In this document: in pieces, positions 9,901 through 20,833 of the stretch
Position numbering within the stretch: the stretch's first letter is position 1
Layout: each line of letters begins with the position of its first letter
Assembly (NCBI GenBank): GCA_002803225.1
Contig: NXFV01001616.1
Location: 1-32,061, forward strand
DNA: 32,061 nucleotides
DNA from: Gamarada debralockiae
Taxonomy: Eukaryota; Ascomycota; Leotiomycetes; Helotiales; Hyphodiscaceae
Direction of reading: 5' to 3'
Made by a program: the position numbers and the translations under genes
The notes under the pieces: generated by a model
Database searches by the model: none
The model's input: the letters and a program-made list of their open reading frames with translations, nothing else
What the model was told of the DNA's origin: nothing

Positions 9901-10963
9901 TTCGACGTATCTGCCCATGTTTCAGATGTTGATCGCGGTGTCGTGGTGGGCGCAGGAGACGGGTCTAGAGCGAGGGGTATAAAGAAACCTTCGCCTTCAT
10001 TGCCATTGCCATTGATATCAGAAGCCTGCGAAATCGCAGAATGTCGATTGTTTCGGTAAGTGGTTGTTGGAAGGGTCAAGCCATCTCTAGTTGGCGCATC
10101 GTTCGAAGTGCGTTCTGGAGATCGCTCGCGAGGTCGTCGCGAACTGCTTCTCGAAGACGAGTCCTGGTATCCTTGGCGGGGTCTGGGAGAAAGCTCGGTT
10201 GGCGTATCTGTATCTACTGAGCCAGGAGTTTCGCGATCTGGAGAAAACGCGCTCTGTAAGACGGCGTTAGGTGGGAGAGCTGGTAAAGACTTGTCGACCA
10301 GCATTGGTGACTGATCGTCCTTTTTCAACTTGGCATTCGCTGCAGCTCTCGATTTCTTCCTCCTTCTGGCCATTAGAGATTCATGACAACTCATGCAAAA
10401 TATTCCTTGTGAAGTGCGTGCATATCTGAGGTTTTCGATCTTGCGCTTGCAGTTCTGACAACGGAAGCAAGTTGCGCAGAATGCTTGGTCGCCAGTGAGG
10501 ATAGCGAGGTCTTCGATCTTATTGCCGCATGCACTGCAGCTGTATGTACAATTGTTGCAAATAAGTGAGCCATCGCCGAGAAGGAGGAGGTTCGCGTCAG
10601 AATCGAGTAGTGTTCCGCAGGTATTGCATCGAAAGCAATTTAAGTGCCATCGATTGCCAGCTGGAGGCTTGTTAGCACAGTTGAAGAACGATCTCGAAGG
10701 ATCCATAATGTGAAGTAGTGATATCAAATAGGTTGAAGGTTAATCCGTTGGCCACGGGTGTGCAAGAGTAGGTAACGTGGGAAAGATAATTCACTCACCA
10801 AGTTCGAAGGCCTTGCCCTCCTCCAGTATCTACAATTCACAGTCAGTCGACCATCCTATCATCGCACCTTTTCGAGTAGACCTACGTCTCCGCATCCTTT
10901 ACATGGATATGCCACATCATCACCATCCATAGGAGAATCCAAGTAGTCGGCCGGCGAGTCCAT
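6909..10963 (-). CDS. rga1: LIM-LIM-RhoGAP protein, Rga1-like GTPase-activating protein
   Basis: Five exons: 10963-10886, 10829-10799 (31 bp), 10660-7292, 7242-7109 and 7055-6909. The product is 1252 residues. Two LIM zinc fingers sit at about 21-74 (C21-x2-C24, H42-x2-C45-x2-C48-x2-C51, C71, C74) and 78-128. A long Ser/Pro-rich disordered region with a PPPPPP tract follows, then a coiled coil around residues 700-850. The RhoGAP domain is at about 1059-1250, with the GIYRKTG loop carrying the arginine finger (R1098). Family knowledge: fungal Rga1-type proteins stimulate GTP hydrolysis by Cdc42/Rho at polarity sites, setting hyphal growth and septation. The long uninterrupted frame misses the first LIM half, which lies in two short upstream exons, and reads through two C-terminal introns. 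Splicing restores HIRKTFNMLPPKHRDCLEF and MTPKNLAVVFAPTIMRD, the expected GAP core. The ATG at 10963 precedes the first zinc ligand and fits the family. Confidence 0.93.
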
Positions 10964-13900
10964 GGTGGCAGTACGGCAAGGCCGTCTCCTTCATTCACCT
11001 CCTGTTGAGCAAGGACTCTTCCTCCTCGAGTATATCGATCTGCGGATGGTACTAGAACATGAATTGGGAAGATGCGATCCCTCGACGTCGCTACTGTTGG
11101 GGTCGTACTGAGACGGTAACGCACGGTCGCAGGACAATTGAGTACGCAAGTCGCAGGGGGCTCTCTAGTCGAGGACGATCTTTAAATTTAGGTGGAGAGA
11201 CGTAGGCCGTCAGTTGAATGTACAGAGACGTGCGCAACAGGCAAAGGGAAATAATGATGTTCGGATGTTGGGTCGAGCAATTCAGCCTGCTGTCATGTCA
11301 ATGTTTGATGGAACTAGATGTTTGAAAGTATCAGAAGAGGCTGATGGTCTTTGGGCCTGGGGAGGACGTTCCAGACAAGGCCAAGCCCCTTCAGGTAAGG
11401 TTTATGTTGAATTGGGTGGTGCTGTCTTTGAAATCGACTTGGACGAGGGTCTTCAGGATTGTGACTGCCGCTACAGGCACAGGGCATTAGTGGTGCAGAG
11501 CTGTTGGGCGAATGAAGCCAGCGGATTTCTCTCTTGGGTGGACCTTGACTCGTTCCAGCACAGTGTTGCACTTTCGTCACGGGAGTACCTGGGATAAGAG
11601 GGAAATTCAAAATTGAAGTAAGACAAGCACCTTTCCACCAGAAGAATTGTTTGCATGAGCAGCATTTTACGATGTTGGTTCAGGCACAGCTGCAAAGGCC
11701 CTCTTTCCATGTCCATGTCCAGCAGCGCCTCAGCGCAGTCAAGATCCTGACGACGGGGTGCTGGGCCGTCTAACCATTCCATGGAAACTTCGGTGGGGTA
11801 TCATCACGGCTTGGACGAGTCTAGTTCCAACAGCGTTAGACCAGGAGACAGCCTACTGAATATGGCGTTTCAGATTGATGGGGGAGCAGCCAAGCAGAAC
11901 GACCTCAATCCTCAGTAGTACAACAACATAACAGTACGTGGCCGATTGTGACTTCAGAAAGCCACGACTTCGACATCCTTTCATCTCGTGTGTACGTTGT
12001 ACTATGCTGTACCCCATTGCCGTTTACTGCGCCGTTTAGTGCTTAAATCCTAAGAGTTATTCCGATTGAACGAAATGGGAATTACGTTACGGGATCTGCG
12101 CCCACGATGTATTTTTAAATATCTGGTGCCTGGTCAGCCAGTCATTTTGGCCTGGACTCGAACTCTGCCACGATCCTGCCAAGATCGTATTACAAGATTA
12201 CGCAAAATAACTATGGGTTCTTTATTCATTCGGTGCCTGAGTTTGCCTGAGTTCTCTCCTGATTGTGTCATCATATCGGAACATTTTTAATTTTTAATCG
12301 TCGGCCGAGTTTACTGTAAACAGCAATTTAGAATATGATGAGGCCCTGAAGAGCCACAGAAATTCATGTACGATTAGTTCCTGACCGCTTCACCGGAAAT
12401 ACCTCCTCGTTACGCAAATCTCGTCTGGATATCTGCCATGAAACCAGAAACTCTCCATTGAATATGCCCTGAATGGGAGGAAAGATAAGACGAATCGTCA
12501 TCCATTTTCAGATGTCGCTAAGGATCTGAGGCTGATGGCAGAAAGGATCGACAGTTTGATGTACCTTCTGAAAATCTTCAGGGCAACTTCAGCCTGTCGA
12601 AAGGGAATCTCCATCAGCCATCTCATGCTCGATAAATGGCGTTTCAAAAGCCATAACATCACACTTTATCCTCACGCATGGAAATCTATCATAACTCATA
12701 TATGTGATTTATGCAGCACATCGGCCCAAACCGGAAATCTTAATATTCAGGGATTCTAATATGAATGTCTTGGTCCTTACAGCCTTCCTGGGGAGCCCCT
12801 CCCCCTTTTCAAATCGCATCGCATCCCATCCCTTCCAAAAATTGTGCCCTTCAGCTCCCTCTCTTCCTGACAAGCCCAAATCCAGCGCACTTGCATGCGA
12901 CATGCAGAAAGATTCCTGCAACCGATCACTTACTTTGTCGCAACCATCCAGATAGGCTAGCTATCACAAACGTCTCCCTCCAATCCCGAGAAACCCGCGC
13001 ACAGCGCACCTTGCCATCCCACCTCTCCGTCCCCCTGGACCTTTCCGGACCCCGTCGATCCTTCAGCCACTAGCACCCCATCCGCCAATGCCCATGATCG
13101 CGAATGACAATCACGTGCCGCTCTTTCCCCTCCATCCTTCTGTCTGTGCTCGAGGGAGATTCAAGATCGCGGTCAGAGCGTGTGCACATCATTGTCTTAA
13201 GAGATCTCGGTATTGCTCAGGATGAGGTTTCAGATACGCGTGCAATGGTGCAATAATGGGGCAATGAGGCAATGTGTGAGCTGTGAGTGAGATTGTTGAT
13301 GGCTTGATGCAGATCAGTGAGATCTCTCCTCAGGTAGGAAGGCCAGGTACGTGTGTGCGGAGATGAAGGACACGGGTCGAAGCGGGCTCAGGGGAAATGC
13401 CCCGATACGGGAATTAGGTAAAAATTCCCCAGCTTCAAGAATTCACCGCTCTTTGAATAATTTCAAAAATACCGAGAGGTTGTCCATATCTGCAGGAAAG
13501 GAAGGTGTGGTGGATATCGGAGATGTCGAGTCCTCAGGTACGAGTATCACGACTCAGGGGCAACTATCATGGTCTTACGGAGGCTGAATGCATCACTCAG
13601 TCAGCTTATACTTACACCTGATCGATATCTTTCAGTCCGCCACAATGTATCGAAATCCCGCCAAAAAATAAATATTTCCAGTCTGCATTGCGTGCAGTGA
13701 GCTGTGGCTGAGTAATATCATCTCTCAAAATAGCGAGGCAAAGTAATCATCAGGAGAGCGAGTAGGCCAATTACAAGTTGTGTATTCATTCAGCTAAAGT
13801 ACGAAATGCATCTACTCTTCGAAGAAAACGCCATGCACGCACGCCTCCGCCTACAAAATATTTCTCCTTGTACCAAAATTTCGTGCTGAAAACCCCATGC

Positions 13901-14037
13901 GAAGAATGAAGAAAAGCTGCGCCAAACACCAACAACCGCATCTCCGAAAAAAATGATACTCGTACAACGCTCTCATCTCTGTAGGCTTAGCTCAGTAATC
14001 ATTAGCACCGCTCGCCACTCGTATGTGATGAGGGTCG
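10964..14037. other. 3-kb gene-poor stretch between Rga1-like and Stu1 genes
   Basis: This holds the promoter and leader of the Rga1-like gene at its left and the 3' flank of Stu1 at its right. Open frames such as 11214-11597 (+), 11314-11610 (-), 11471-11782 (-) and 12765-13073 (+) overlap each other on both strands, lack motifs and have no convincing splice continuation. I see no tRNA, rRNA or repeat array. The size is large compared with other gaps in this window, so a long promoter or a non-coding transcript is possible but unproven. Confidence 0.45.
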
Positions 14038-17000
14038 TCAACTGCTGGCGGCAGCCGCCTCCCTCTGCTTCTTCACGATGTAGTAAGTAATCAGACTCTT
14101 CGGATCATCTCTCACGCCTTCCAATGCGCTCCAAAATCTGCTCTCCCCCACCCTCCCATGAACCGCCACGCAAAGCTGCACAGCATCCAGCCGCACTCTA
14201 CTCTCACTGCTTTCCAAACATCTCGTTGCTAATCTACACATCTCGCCCACCTCCTCATCAGAAGGTACGAACTCTTTTCTTGCATCCAGCGTCTCTTTCA
14301 GGACGTGTAGACCCATGGAAAGAGTTCTACAGCCTTCAAGTGTCATTTGCTCGTTCTGGAGTTGCGTGGTAATGGTGTCGATTGTTTGCTTTGGATCGGC
14401 GAGCGTGACAAGTTCGACGGCCAGGAGCTCGAGGCCGGACACGATGTATGCGCGGGCATCGTAGCAGCTGCGTGTTGCGAGGAGGGACTCAAGACCTTTA
14501 GGCACGTGGGCGCGGAAGGAATCCCGGTCTTTCTTGTACATCAACTTGATTGTTGCCAAGATCTGAGCCTTGACGTCCTGCACTTTCTCCGGTGAGAGGG
14601 ACGCGAGTGGTGCCTCGAGATATTCGAAGAGGCCAAGTAGTAAGGCATCGAACTTCTCATCTGCGAACCCGGCTTTGTTGTCTCTGACCATACCTTGAAG
14701 TTTGCGGAAACCATGCACATCTAGTGATTTGGCCTTGATCTTTGTTATGCCGCTATCAAGTAATCGAGAATTTTGCATTGGTGGGGATTTCGTGGAATCT
14801 CCATTTGTCGTGCCATTTCTTACAAGATTCATCGCATCTTCATTGACTGGGACTTCTTCCAGAACCGGAGCGGTGACCACTGGTCGAGGTGTCGTCTGAT
14901 CATCCGTGCTCGAAAAGGGGTCCTCATAAACCTTCAATTGCTTCAAAGGTGTCACGATTTCCTCGTCATCCGATGAGTCGGTGGTTTGAGGTACACTCTG
15001 AGGATGTGGGCCTTTCAGTCCCGTCAAAGTTGGAACGACCATCGTGAAATCCTCATCAGCTTTTGATGGACTCGAGCTGTTGAGATTGGCCATTGACTTT
15101 GCTTTGGCGGGACTTGTTCGAGGTGAAGGCGCAACTCTATTGATCGTACTCTTGACTGGACTTGCGTGGCTCGATTGACTCGTATGGCTTGAATGGCTAG
15201 TGTTCGGTCTGGTCGAGGCCTTCTTTGGAGGACTCGTGCTGCTGGCGCTTGGAGTTCTTGCCTTCAATGGTCGGGACGTCGATGGGCTAATAGTGGACTC
15301 GCTATTGGTAGGGCCATGACCAGGTCTTCGTACAGAATAAGGCCCTGCCGTGGCGGGTCTTGCTGGTTGTTCTGGTCGTCGGAACTTCGTTGGTCTCATA
15401 GGCGCCACCGAAAGACCGCCATGTGCTACTGCTGTCGATGATTCGGGGCGTACTCTGACAGGAGCTGCGTCTGAAGTCGATGATATGTTAGAGGTGGTCG
15501 AGGAGGATGAGACAGTTCGCATTGGCGAGAATGTAGACATTGCTGAGCCAGGCCGTGCTGGTAGATTCTTGTTAGCCATAGCGGCTTTCTTCTGTGCCAG
15601 CATCGTCTCTCTCAGAGAAGGCTTTGGAGGTCCAGTGGTGCTTTTGGAAAATCCGAGACCTGGGCGAACAGTAGCAGCATCTGCCTTTTTGGGCGAATTA
15701 GGATTGTCGGGAGCGTTTTCTAACAGTCTTTGCTGGGTCGAGTCAAGTGTTGCCATGATGCTAGTGATAATTAGCATTGATACAGTCCAGAGAGTCCAAG
15801 TGACTTACGCATCTGCCTTAGCGGGCCAGATTTGAGCAAATGTCCAAAATGTCGATCTCATATTTTCTCGTACCCCAGGATTTGCATCTGCAAGTCCTTT
15901 CTTCAGGCACTTCTCGATCAAATCAAGACCTCCAGTATGCTCAATGTGGCTCTTGTGGTGTGCTTCCTTCTTCAAAAGGGTCTTCAGCCATCCGGTAGCA
16001 TAGGTCCTAGGCTGAACGTTCTTGTCCTGACAGGCCAACCAAATATGTTGCATAATCCGAAGATTGTATGAGACCTTACTGATAATGATATCCACCGTAA
16101 CATTTCCTTGCTGAGAACTGATCTTCTTGGTGCCACCGCAGAGCTTGATTAAATTTTGCAGAAGAATCTCAACCATTGGATCGAGTCCCGGGCCAGCAGT
16201 TCTCGCAACTTCTTGAATAACGCTGCATCCTTCCTTCGAAAGACTGGTTCTCAGCGAGTTGACAGCCTTAAGGATGCCGTCCAAAAGACTTTTGATACCA
16301 GCAAGGAATGCATCGCGGAAGTCGCTGGAAGCGTTACCGGCATTCAGTCTCCGTAACTTGGTGCAACTTTGCTCTCTCTTCAGCCAATTCTGCTCCGACT
16401 CTTTGCCATCAAAATATGGATGCATCTCCTTGAACGTATCTTCCAGTTCTCTCTGGGTGTTGACATATGACGGGTCCACATGCTCGATCTTCGCTTCTAT
16501 CACTGGGGTCGACGGTCTGATAGTTGATGTCGAGGAAACGCTGTTTGCAAGTTGTGGTCGTGATGGTGCCTGGACAACTTCGGGTTCTGGCTCTGGAGGA
16601 CCTCCTGGGCCAAGATGGGCGGTGATGGCCGATACTATTGTTGGGCGTACATTGAAATTCTTCAGTTGCTTCTTCAAGTCGGACTTTGCAGCATTCGGAG
16701 CATTCCTATAATCGATCAACTCTTGTCCATCCAATTGATAGTCTCGTGTACACACTTGAAAAGCTCAATAACCGCATTCCTCGCTGTGTCTCTGACCATA
16801 CCGTCTGCATCCTCGAGTAAGTCCATCAGCGTCGTCACGAAACTCTTGAAAGGCATTCCATTCTCTTGGTGCATCTATAGAGTATCAGTATATCAGACCA
16901 CATTCTCATTCAGGGACATATGGTGGGGTATTACCTGAACCAACCAATTCATGGACGCTTCCTTCATCCTAGGATTCTTGCCCACCAGACCTGCATTCTT

Positions 17001-17399
17001 GACAATTCTCTCTACATCCATCGGTGCGGCCTTCCAGAATGTAGTCAGGCATTGCGCAGCCAGTTGCCTATATTTTTCCTTCTGGTCCCCCATCTTCTCG
17101 ATCACAAGAGGTAACGTCCGCCCGGCCTCCTTAACAACATACTTCGGCTCTTGTCGCGACAATCGTGTGAGGAGATGATTGAGTGTAGAGAACCCAGCAT
17201 TGGCAATGGCAGCGTGCGGCGATGTCATCGAGATGCGCGTAGCCTCGAAGAGGGGTAGGACGCAGACTTCCGGCACATTGTTTTGCTTGATACCAGACTT
17301 GACATTGTTGATTTGATGGACTTTCGCATCTGTTGATGCATCGGTTCGTAGTATTGATAGTAGGTTTGTGACTTGCTCTTCCGTAATCTTTTCACCCAT
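14038..17399 (-). CDS. stu1: CLASP-family microtubule plus-end protein Stu1
   Basis: Exons 17399-16935, 16874-16756, 16705-15809 and 15760-14038 give a 1067-residue protein. The introns are 60, 50 and 48 bp with GTAATA, GTGTGT and GTAAGT donors. The first 155 residues are a TOG/HEAT-type array (SRQEPKYVVKEAGRTLPLV, KYRQLAAQCLTTFWKAAPMD). Exon 2 adds FKSFVTTLMDLLEDADGMVR. A CLASP N-terminal domain covers about residues 272-500, ending in GVRENMRSTFWTFAQIWPAK. A Ser/Thr/Pro-rich basic linker of the microtubule-binding kind and a C-terminal helical region follow. Family knowledge: Stu1/CLASP binds tubulin and spindle microtubules, promotes rescue and keeps the mitotic spindle bipolar. The frame is open upstream to 17612, but a GTAAGT donor near 17566 suggests a leader intron there, and homologues begin near MGEKITEEQV, so I start at 17399. 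The promoter is shared with the divergent BSP-family gene. Confidence 0.93.
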
Positions 17400-17921
17400 C
17401 TTTGAGGTGGGGAGATCGAATTCAAGTGTTGCCTCTGTTGATGCGTTGTTAACCGGGATGAAAAGGGAATTGCACAATGTGGTACGCAGGATAGTATCCC
17501 AGAAAATTTGAATCGTTCCAACTACTTGAACGATTGACAAGAACTGACAGGAATCGGGGAACTTACTACAAAGCTTGGACTTCGCAAGAAATCTAACTTT
17601 GAGGAAATTCACAGCGCGCGATCATAAACAGAATGATGAACGTCCGGTTGTTGATTTGACGCGGCCGACCGCGCTAAAATACCCTTGCAATCAGCTACAG
17701 GGTAACCAGGAGGAAATAGACTCTTCGAGATTCCTCATCTTTGAAAGTTGCAACGGTGCACAAAATACCCACTAGCTCAGAGTTGAATTCCTTACTTCTT
17801 GTTTGTTTGGTGTGAATTTTCTTGTGAAATAAATAGTCCTTCTTTTCGAACATACGCTGTCATTTCCGCCGTCTCTCCAAGTCGCAACGCAACAGACTGG
17901 ATTGTTTACTTGTTCCTAGCA
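17400..17921. promoter_or_regulatory. Divergent promoter region between Stu1 and the BSP-family gene
   Basis: 522 bp separate the two start codons, so both leaders and promoters must fit here. A GTAAGT at about 17566-17561 on the minus strand probably marks a leader intron of the Stu1 gene. An AATAAATAG stretch lies at 17828-17836, on the BSP-gene side. No defined operator was recognised. Confidence 0.5.
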
Positions 17922-18839
17922 ATGACTGAACTACCTGCAACAACCCCAGTTCCTCCGTTGGTCTTCAAACTTCCGGTATCCTCTCCAAGATCAACCCCAA
18001 CTCCAATTCCTCCGCCTTCTCAAGAAGCTTCACCCTCAAAAGCTGCAGAAACCACAGAGAAAGCCTCAAAGCCAACCTTCACCCTCCCAACTCTCCGCCT
18101 CGAGATCCGCGACCTCAATCATGCAGGTGCACAAAGCTTCCTCACCTCAGTAACCGCCTCCGATGCCCTCTCAACCGCCGTCCAAAGCGTCCTCTCCCTC
18201 CTCTACCATTCCCCAAACTCGCCCACAACAACAGTCCCATCAACCCGATCCGTGACCCTTATTATGCGCTCTATGCCAGGCGTTGCTTACACAACAGGTA
18301 GCGACCTCGACTCCGACCACAAAGAAATCCACTTCTCGCTCGACTATATCCACAATTCGATTTCCCCCTCGCGGAAGACAGACGAAATCATGGGCGTCCT
18401 AACACACGAGATGGTACATTGCTACCAATACAACGCGTTTGGCACTTGTCCTGGAGGTCTGATAGAGGGAATTGCGGATTGGGTTAGATTAAATGCGAAG
18501 TTAAGTCCCCCGCATTGGAAGAAAGAAGCGAGTGGGAAGTGGGATGCGGGATATCAGCATACGGGATACTTTTTGGAGTATTTAGAGAAGCGGTTTGGGG
18601 AAGGGTTGATTAGGAGGATGAATGAGAAGTTGAGGATTATGAGGTATGAGGAGAAGAAGTTCTGGACGGAGCTTTGTGGGAGGCCGGTTGATCAGCTTTG
18701 GGATGATTATACCGAGGCGCTGGAGAAGGGAGAGGATGAGGAGTGTGTTTTGGTTGAGAAGGAGGATGGTGCTCCTATGCCAACACCGACTGCCAAGGCA
18801 GAAGAGGGGGAGAAGACTGCGCCGGCTGGCGTTGTATGA
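17922..18839 (+). CDS. BSP (plant basic secretory protein)-family putative metallopeptidase
   Basis: Single-exon gene of 305 residues. An N-terminal Pro/Ser/Thr-rich stretch (about residues 1-55) is followed by a folded domain starting TLPTLRLEIRDLNHAGAQSF. The zinc-site motif HEMVH is at residues 162-166, and GLIEGIADWVRLNAKL (about 180-195) offers a downstream acidic ligand. These are hallmarks of the peptidase family of plants and bacteria, gluzincin-like basic secretory proteins. The frame is open 41 codons further up, but MTELPATTP at 17922 matches the compact, disordered N-terminus usual for fungal members, and the extension (WCEFSCEINSP) looks like leader. No signal peptide is visible, so despite the family name it is probably intracellular or exported by another route. 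The last 30 residues are acidic and low-complexity. Substrate unknown. Confidence 0.85.
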   Translation: MTELPATTPVPPLVFKLPVSSPRSTPTPIPPPSQEASPSKAAETTEKASKPTFTLPTLRLEIRDLNHAGAQSFLTSVTASDALSTAVQSVLSLLYHSPNSPTTTVPSTRSVTLIMRSMPGVAYTTGSDLDSDHKEIHFSLDYIHNSISPSRKTDEIMGVLTHEMVHCYQYNAFGTCPGGLIEGIADWVRLNAKLSPPHWKKEASGKWDAGYQHTGYFLEYLEKRFGEGLIRRMNEKLRIMRYEEKKFWTELCGRPVDQLWDDYTEALEKGEDEECVLVEKEDGAPMPTPTAKAEEGEKTAPAGVV

Positions 18840-19146
18840 ATAAGGGCATCAGTCGATATTGATATTGGAGCGTTTTTGGCGTTACAAATGTTAATGTCGG
18901 AGATACCAACGCTAGCATGCGTGCATTGTAAGTAGCAATCACAACTGTGGAGTCTGATTTTGGGAAGATTTTTGATTTCGTTCATGCTGTAAAGATATAG
19001 ATTGCCCAGGAACTCCTACAATTCATGGGAATCTCTACCCGAACTCCTCCCAATGTCCCTCTGCTATGCATTTCCACCCTCCACTCTCTGGTTTTCTTAC
19101 ACCCAGTCCCACCCTCACTTCGTCAGAAATCTCATATCAATGCTTT
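18840..19146. other. Short intergenic region between convergent genes
   Basis: About 300 bp of 3' flank shared by the BSP-family gene and the small minus-strand gene. No coding or structural signal seen. Confidence 0.5.
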
Positions 19147-19430
19147 TCAGGCTCCCCGAGACTCTGCTGGGAATCCTGGCGCATCACACCCGGTAGCGGT
19201 GAGCTGGCCGACGAATTCTGCGCCGCTGCACCGGCAATGCGATGTTCCCTTCCACACAGTTAGTGACTGATGTTCGGAATGGGCAAGTTAACATACCGAG
19301 CTTCCTTGTGCTCGAGAACTGCCTTATACCTTACACCACCAGTGACGATTTCAAATGGTACACCATGACTATGAAGTATAGCCTCATATATCTGCTCTTC
19401 ATAGTTGACTTTGCTGGCTTTGGCGGGCAT
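19147..19430 (-). CDS. Small two-exon protein of unknown function
   Basis: Exons 19430-19297 and 19225-19147 join over a 71-bp intron (GTATGT donor, CACTAAC branch, GTGCAG acceptor) into a 70-residue protein in one frame. The sequence (VNYEEQIYEAILHSHGVPFE, then KAVLEHKEAR, then GAEFVGQLTATGCDAPGFPA) has strong coding character, with an amphipathic helix and a Gly/Pro-rich end. No known domain is recognised. The start ATG follows ACAC and gives MPAKASKVNY. The frame is open further up to 19544 with a less protein-like leader, so a longer N-terminus is possible. The donor, branch point and frame restoration are the main evidence. Confidence 0.5.
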
Positions 19431-20595
19431 GTGTAGAATTGTTCCCCCGAGTTCAGTGATTCGATAGACCGGAGTTGGGAGCTTCGAGTACGCGGACGAG
19501 AGTGAAGACCGGAGACAAGTGACTTGATCTGACGCTATACACAATTCCTCTCAAATGACACCACTCCTTTATATGTCCCCTTCCCATCGCCCTTTCAAAG
19601 CGCCGATTACGACACCTCGGCCACAACACGGCGAGATGAGATGGCACAGAATTCGTCCCCTTCTCTTCAATCAACCCTGATAACCATTCCCCTCCCATCC
19701 TCCAATCACATCCTTCCCTCCCTCGCCAAACACTAATCAAAAACGGATATGACGGAATCCCTGATTATTCTTCAAAGGAAATCTAGAAATAATGTTTTGC
19801 CGATTCGATTTTGACAGACGCCGCTTACGAATCTGGGAAGGGGAGGAATGAATGGATTGGTGGATGTAACAAAGGTGTGTAAATGTAGTAGGCGAGGGGA
19901 GGCTTCTTCGGGGTTTCGGTGAGACGGGGACTTTGAGACCGTGGTTTGAGATTTGGGTTTCTGACTAAGGGGGATCGCTTGTTAGAGATGTCGTAGGAGT
20001 CGAGGCTCAGCTCAGTGAGGGCTGAGAACGGAACAATGGCACGTGACTAGGCAGGGGAACTCTCAGGCAATTTCCAGAGAAATGCTGATAATACTTGGAT
20101 ATCTTTATGTACGTCTCTTAATTTAGTTTCGCACGAACATTGACATCTCCTTAAAGGCCTGAGACGTACAGAGATCAAACATACGTAAGGTTCGCTCTAC
20201 GAAACGCAATCGTGAACTCAGCTCTCTACTTCAAGGCCAAGGAACACTCGCCGTTTTCGTTCCCATTGAATTAACGCTGCTCATTCTGGTCATTGTAGGT
20301 ATGAGTGAACGGAAGAGATGAAAATTGTTCTATTTATATCCTTGTATTTCTCCAGCCACAGTGAAGTCCATCAGGCTCTTATCGATACGCCTCACCGCCC
20401 GCTATCTAAGGCTCTCCACTCCAGTGCGGCAAAGGTTTCCTTCCCGCATGACGAGGCTTGTACCAACACCATCCTTCCTAAGCCTTAAGTGCAAACGTCG
20501 TCGTAACCCGGATTCGCACCATCCTACAAACCACCTACAAAACCCTCCGATTCTCCCTCCTCGAAATCACGACAATTTCCTAGGCAGCTGTCAAA
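19431..20595. other. Intergenic, no gene seen
   Basis: About 1.2 kb between the small minus-strand gene and the membrane-protein gene. Open frames at 19453-19740 (-) and 20325-20645 (+) lack motifs and splice support. It probably holds two divergent promoters and long leaders. Confidence 0.45.
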
Positions 20596-20757
20596 ATGCC
20601 AGCCGTCGCTTTAAAAGGTCAGCCACACTCCGTCAATCCCCATGACTTGATAGGTTGGCAGAATCATGAGACCCTGCAAGGCAGTGGCGCTGACGCGCAA
20701 GTTCACCTCCTCGTGGAAATCGATCCGCATTCACCTATGACCTTCCCCTTCACATAA
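20596..20757 (+). CDS. Possible 53-residue upstream ORF or microprotein
   Basis: The ATG at 20596 has an excellent fungal initiation context (GTCAAAATG) and opens a 53-codon frame beginning MPAVALKGQPHS and ending MTFPFT, stop at 20755-20757. It lies 76 bp upstream of the start of the membrane-anchored protein gene, on the same strand. It may be a regulatory upstream ORF in that gene's leader or an independent small gene. An in-frame GT at 20619 could also be a weak splice donor. No homologue is recognised. Confidence 0.3.
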   Translation: MPAVALKGQPHSVNPHDLIGWQNHETLQGSGADAQVHLLVEIDPHSPMTFPFT

Positions 20758-20833
20758 GCTCTCTTCCTATCTCCACCTTTTTGACTACTTCCTCACTTCC
20801 AAATTGTCTTTCAAGCGTTTTCAAGAGAACAAA

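Noticed and set aside
10661..10727. ATG at 10727 as the start of the RhoGAP protein
   Set aside because: It would replace the first LIM ligands with intron-derived sequence; upstream exons restore the conserved finger.
11214..11597. 127-codon plus-strand frame in the large intergenic gap
   Set aside because: It overlaps open frames on the opposite strand. It lacks domains, clear codon bias and a plausible splice partner.
17400..17612. 71-residue N-terminal extension of Stu1
   Set aside because: A GTAAGT donor near 17566 indicates a leader intron, and the extension is unlike CLASP N-termini.
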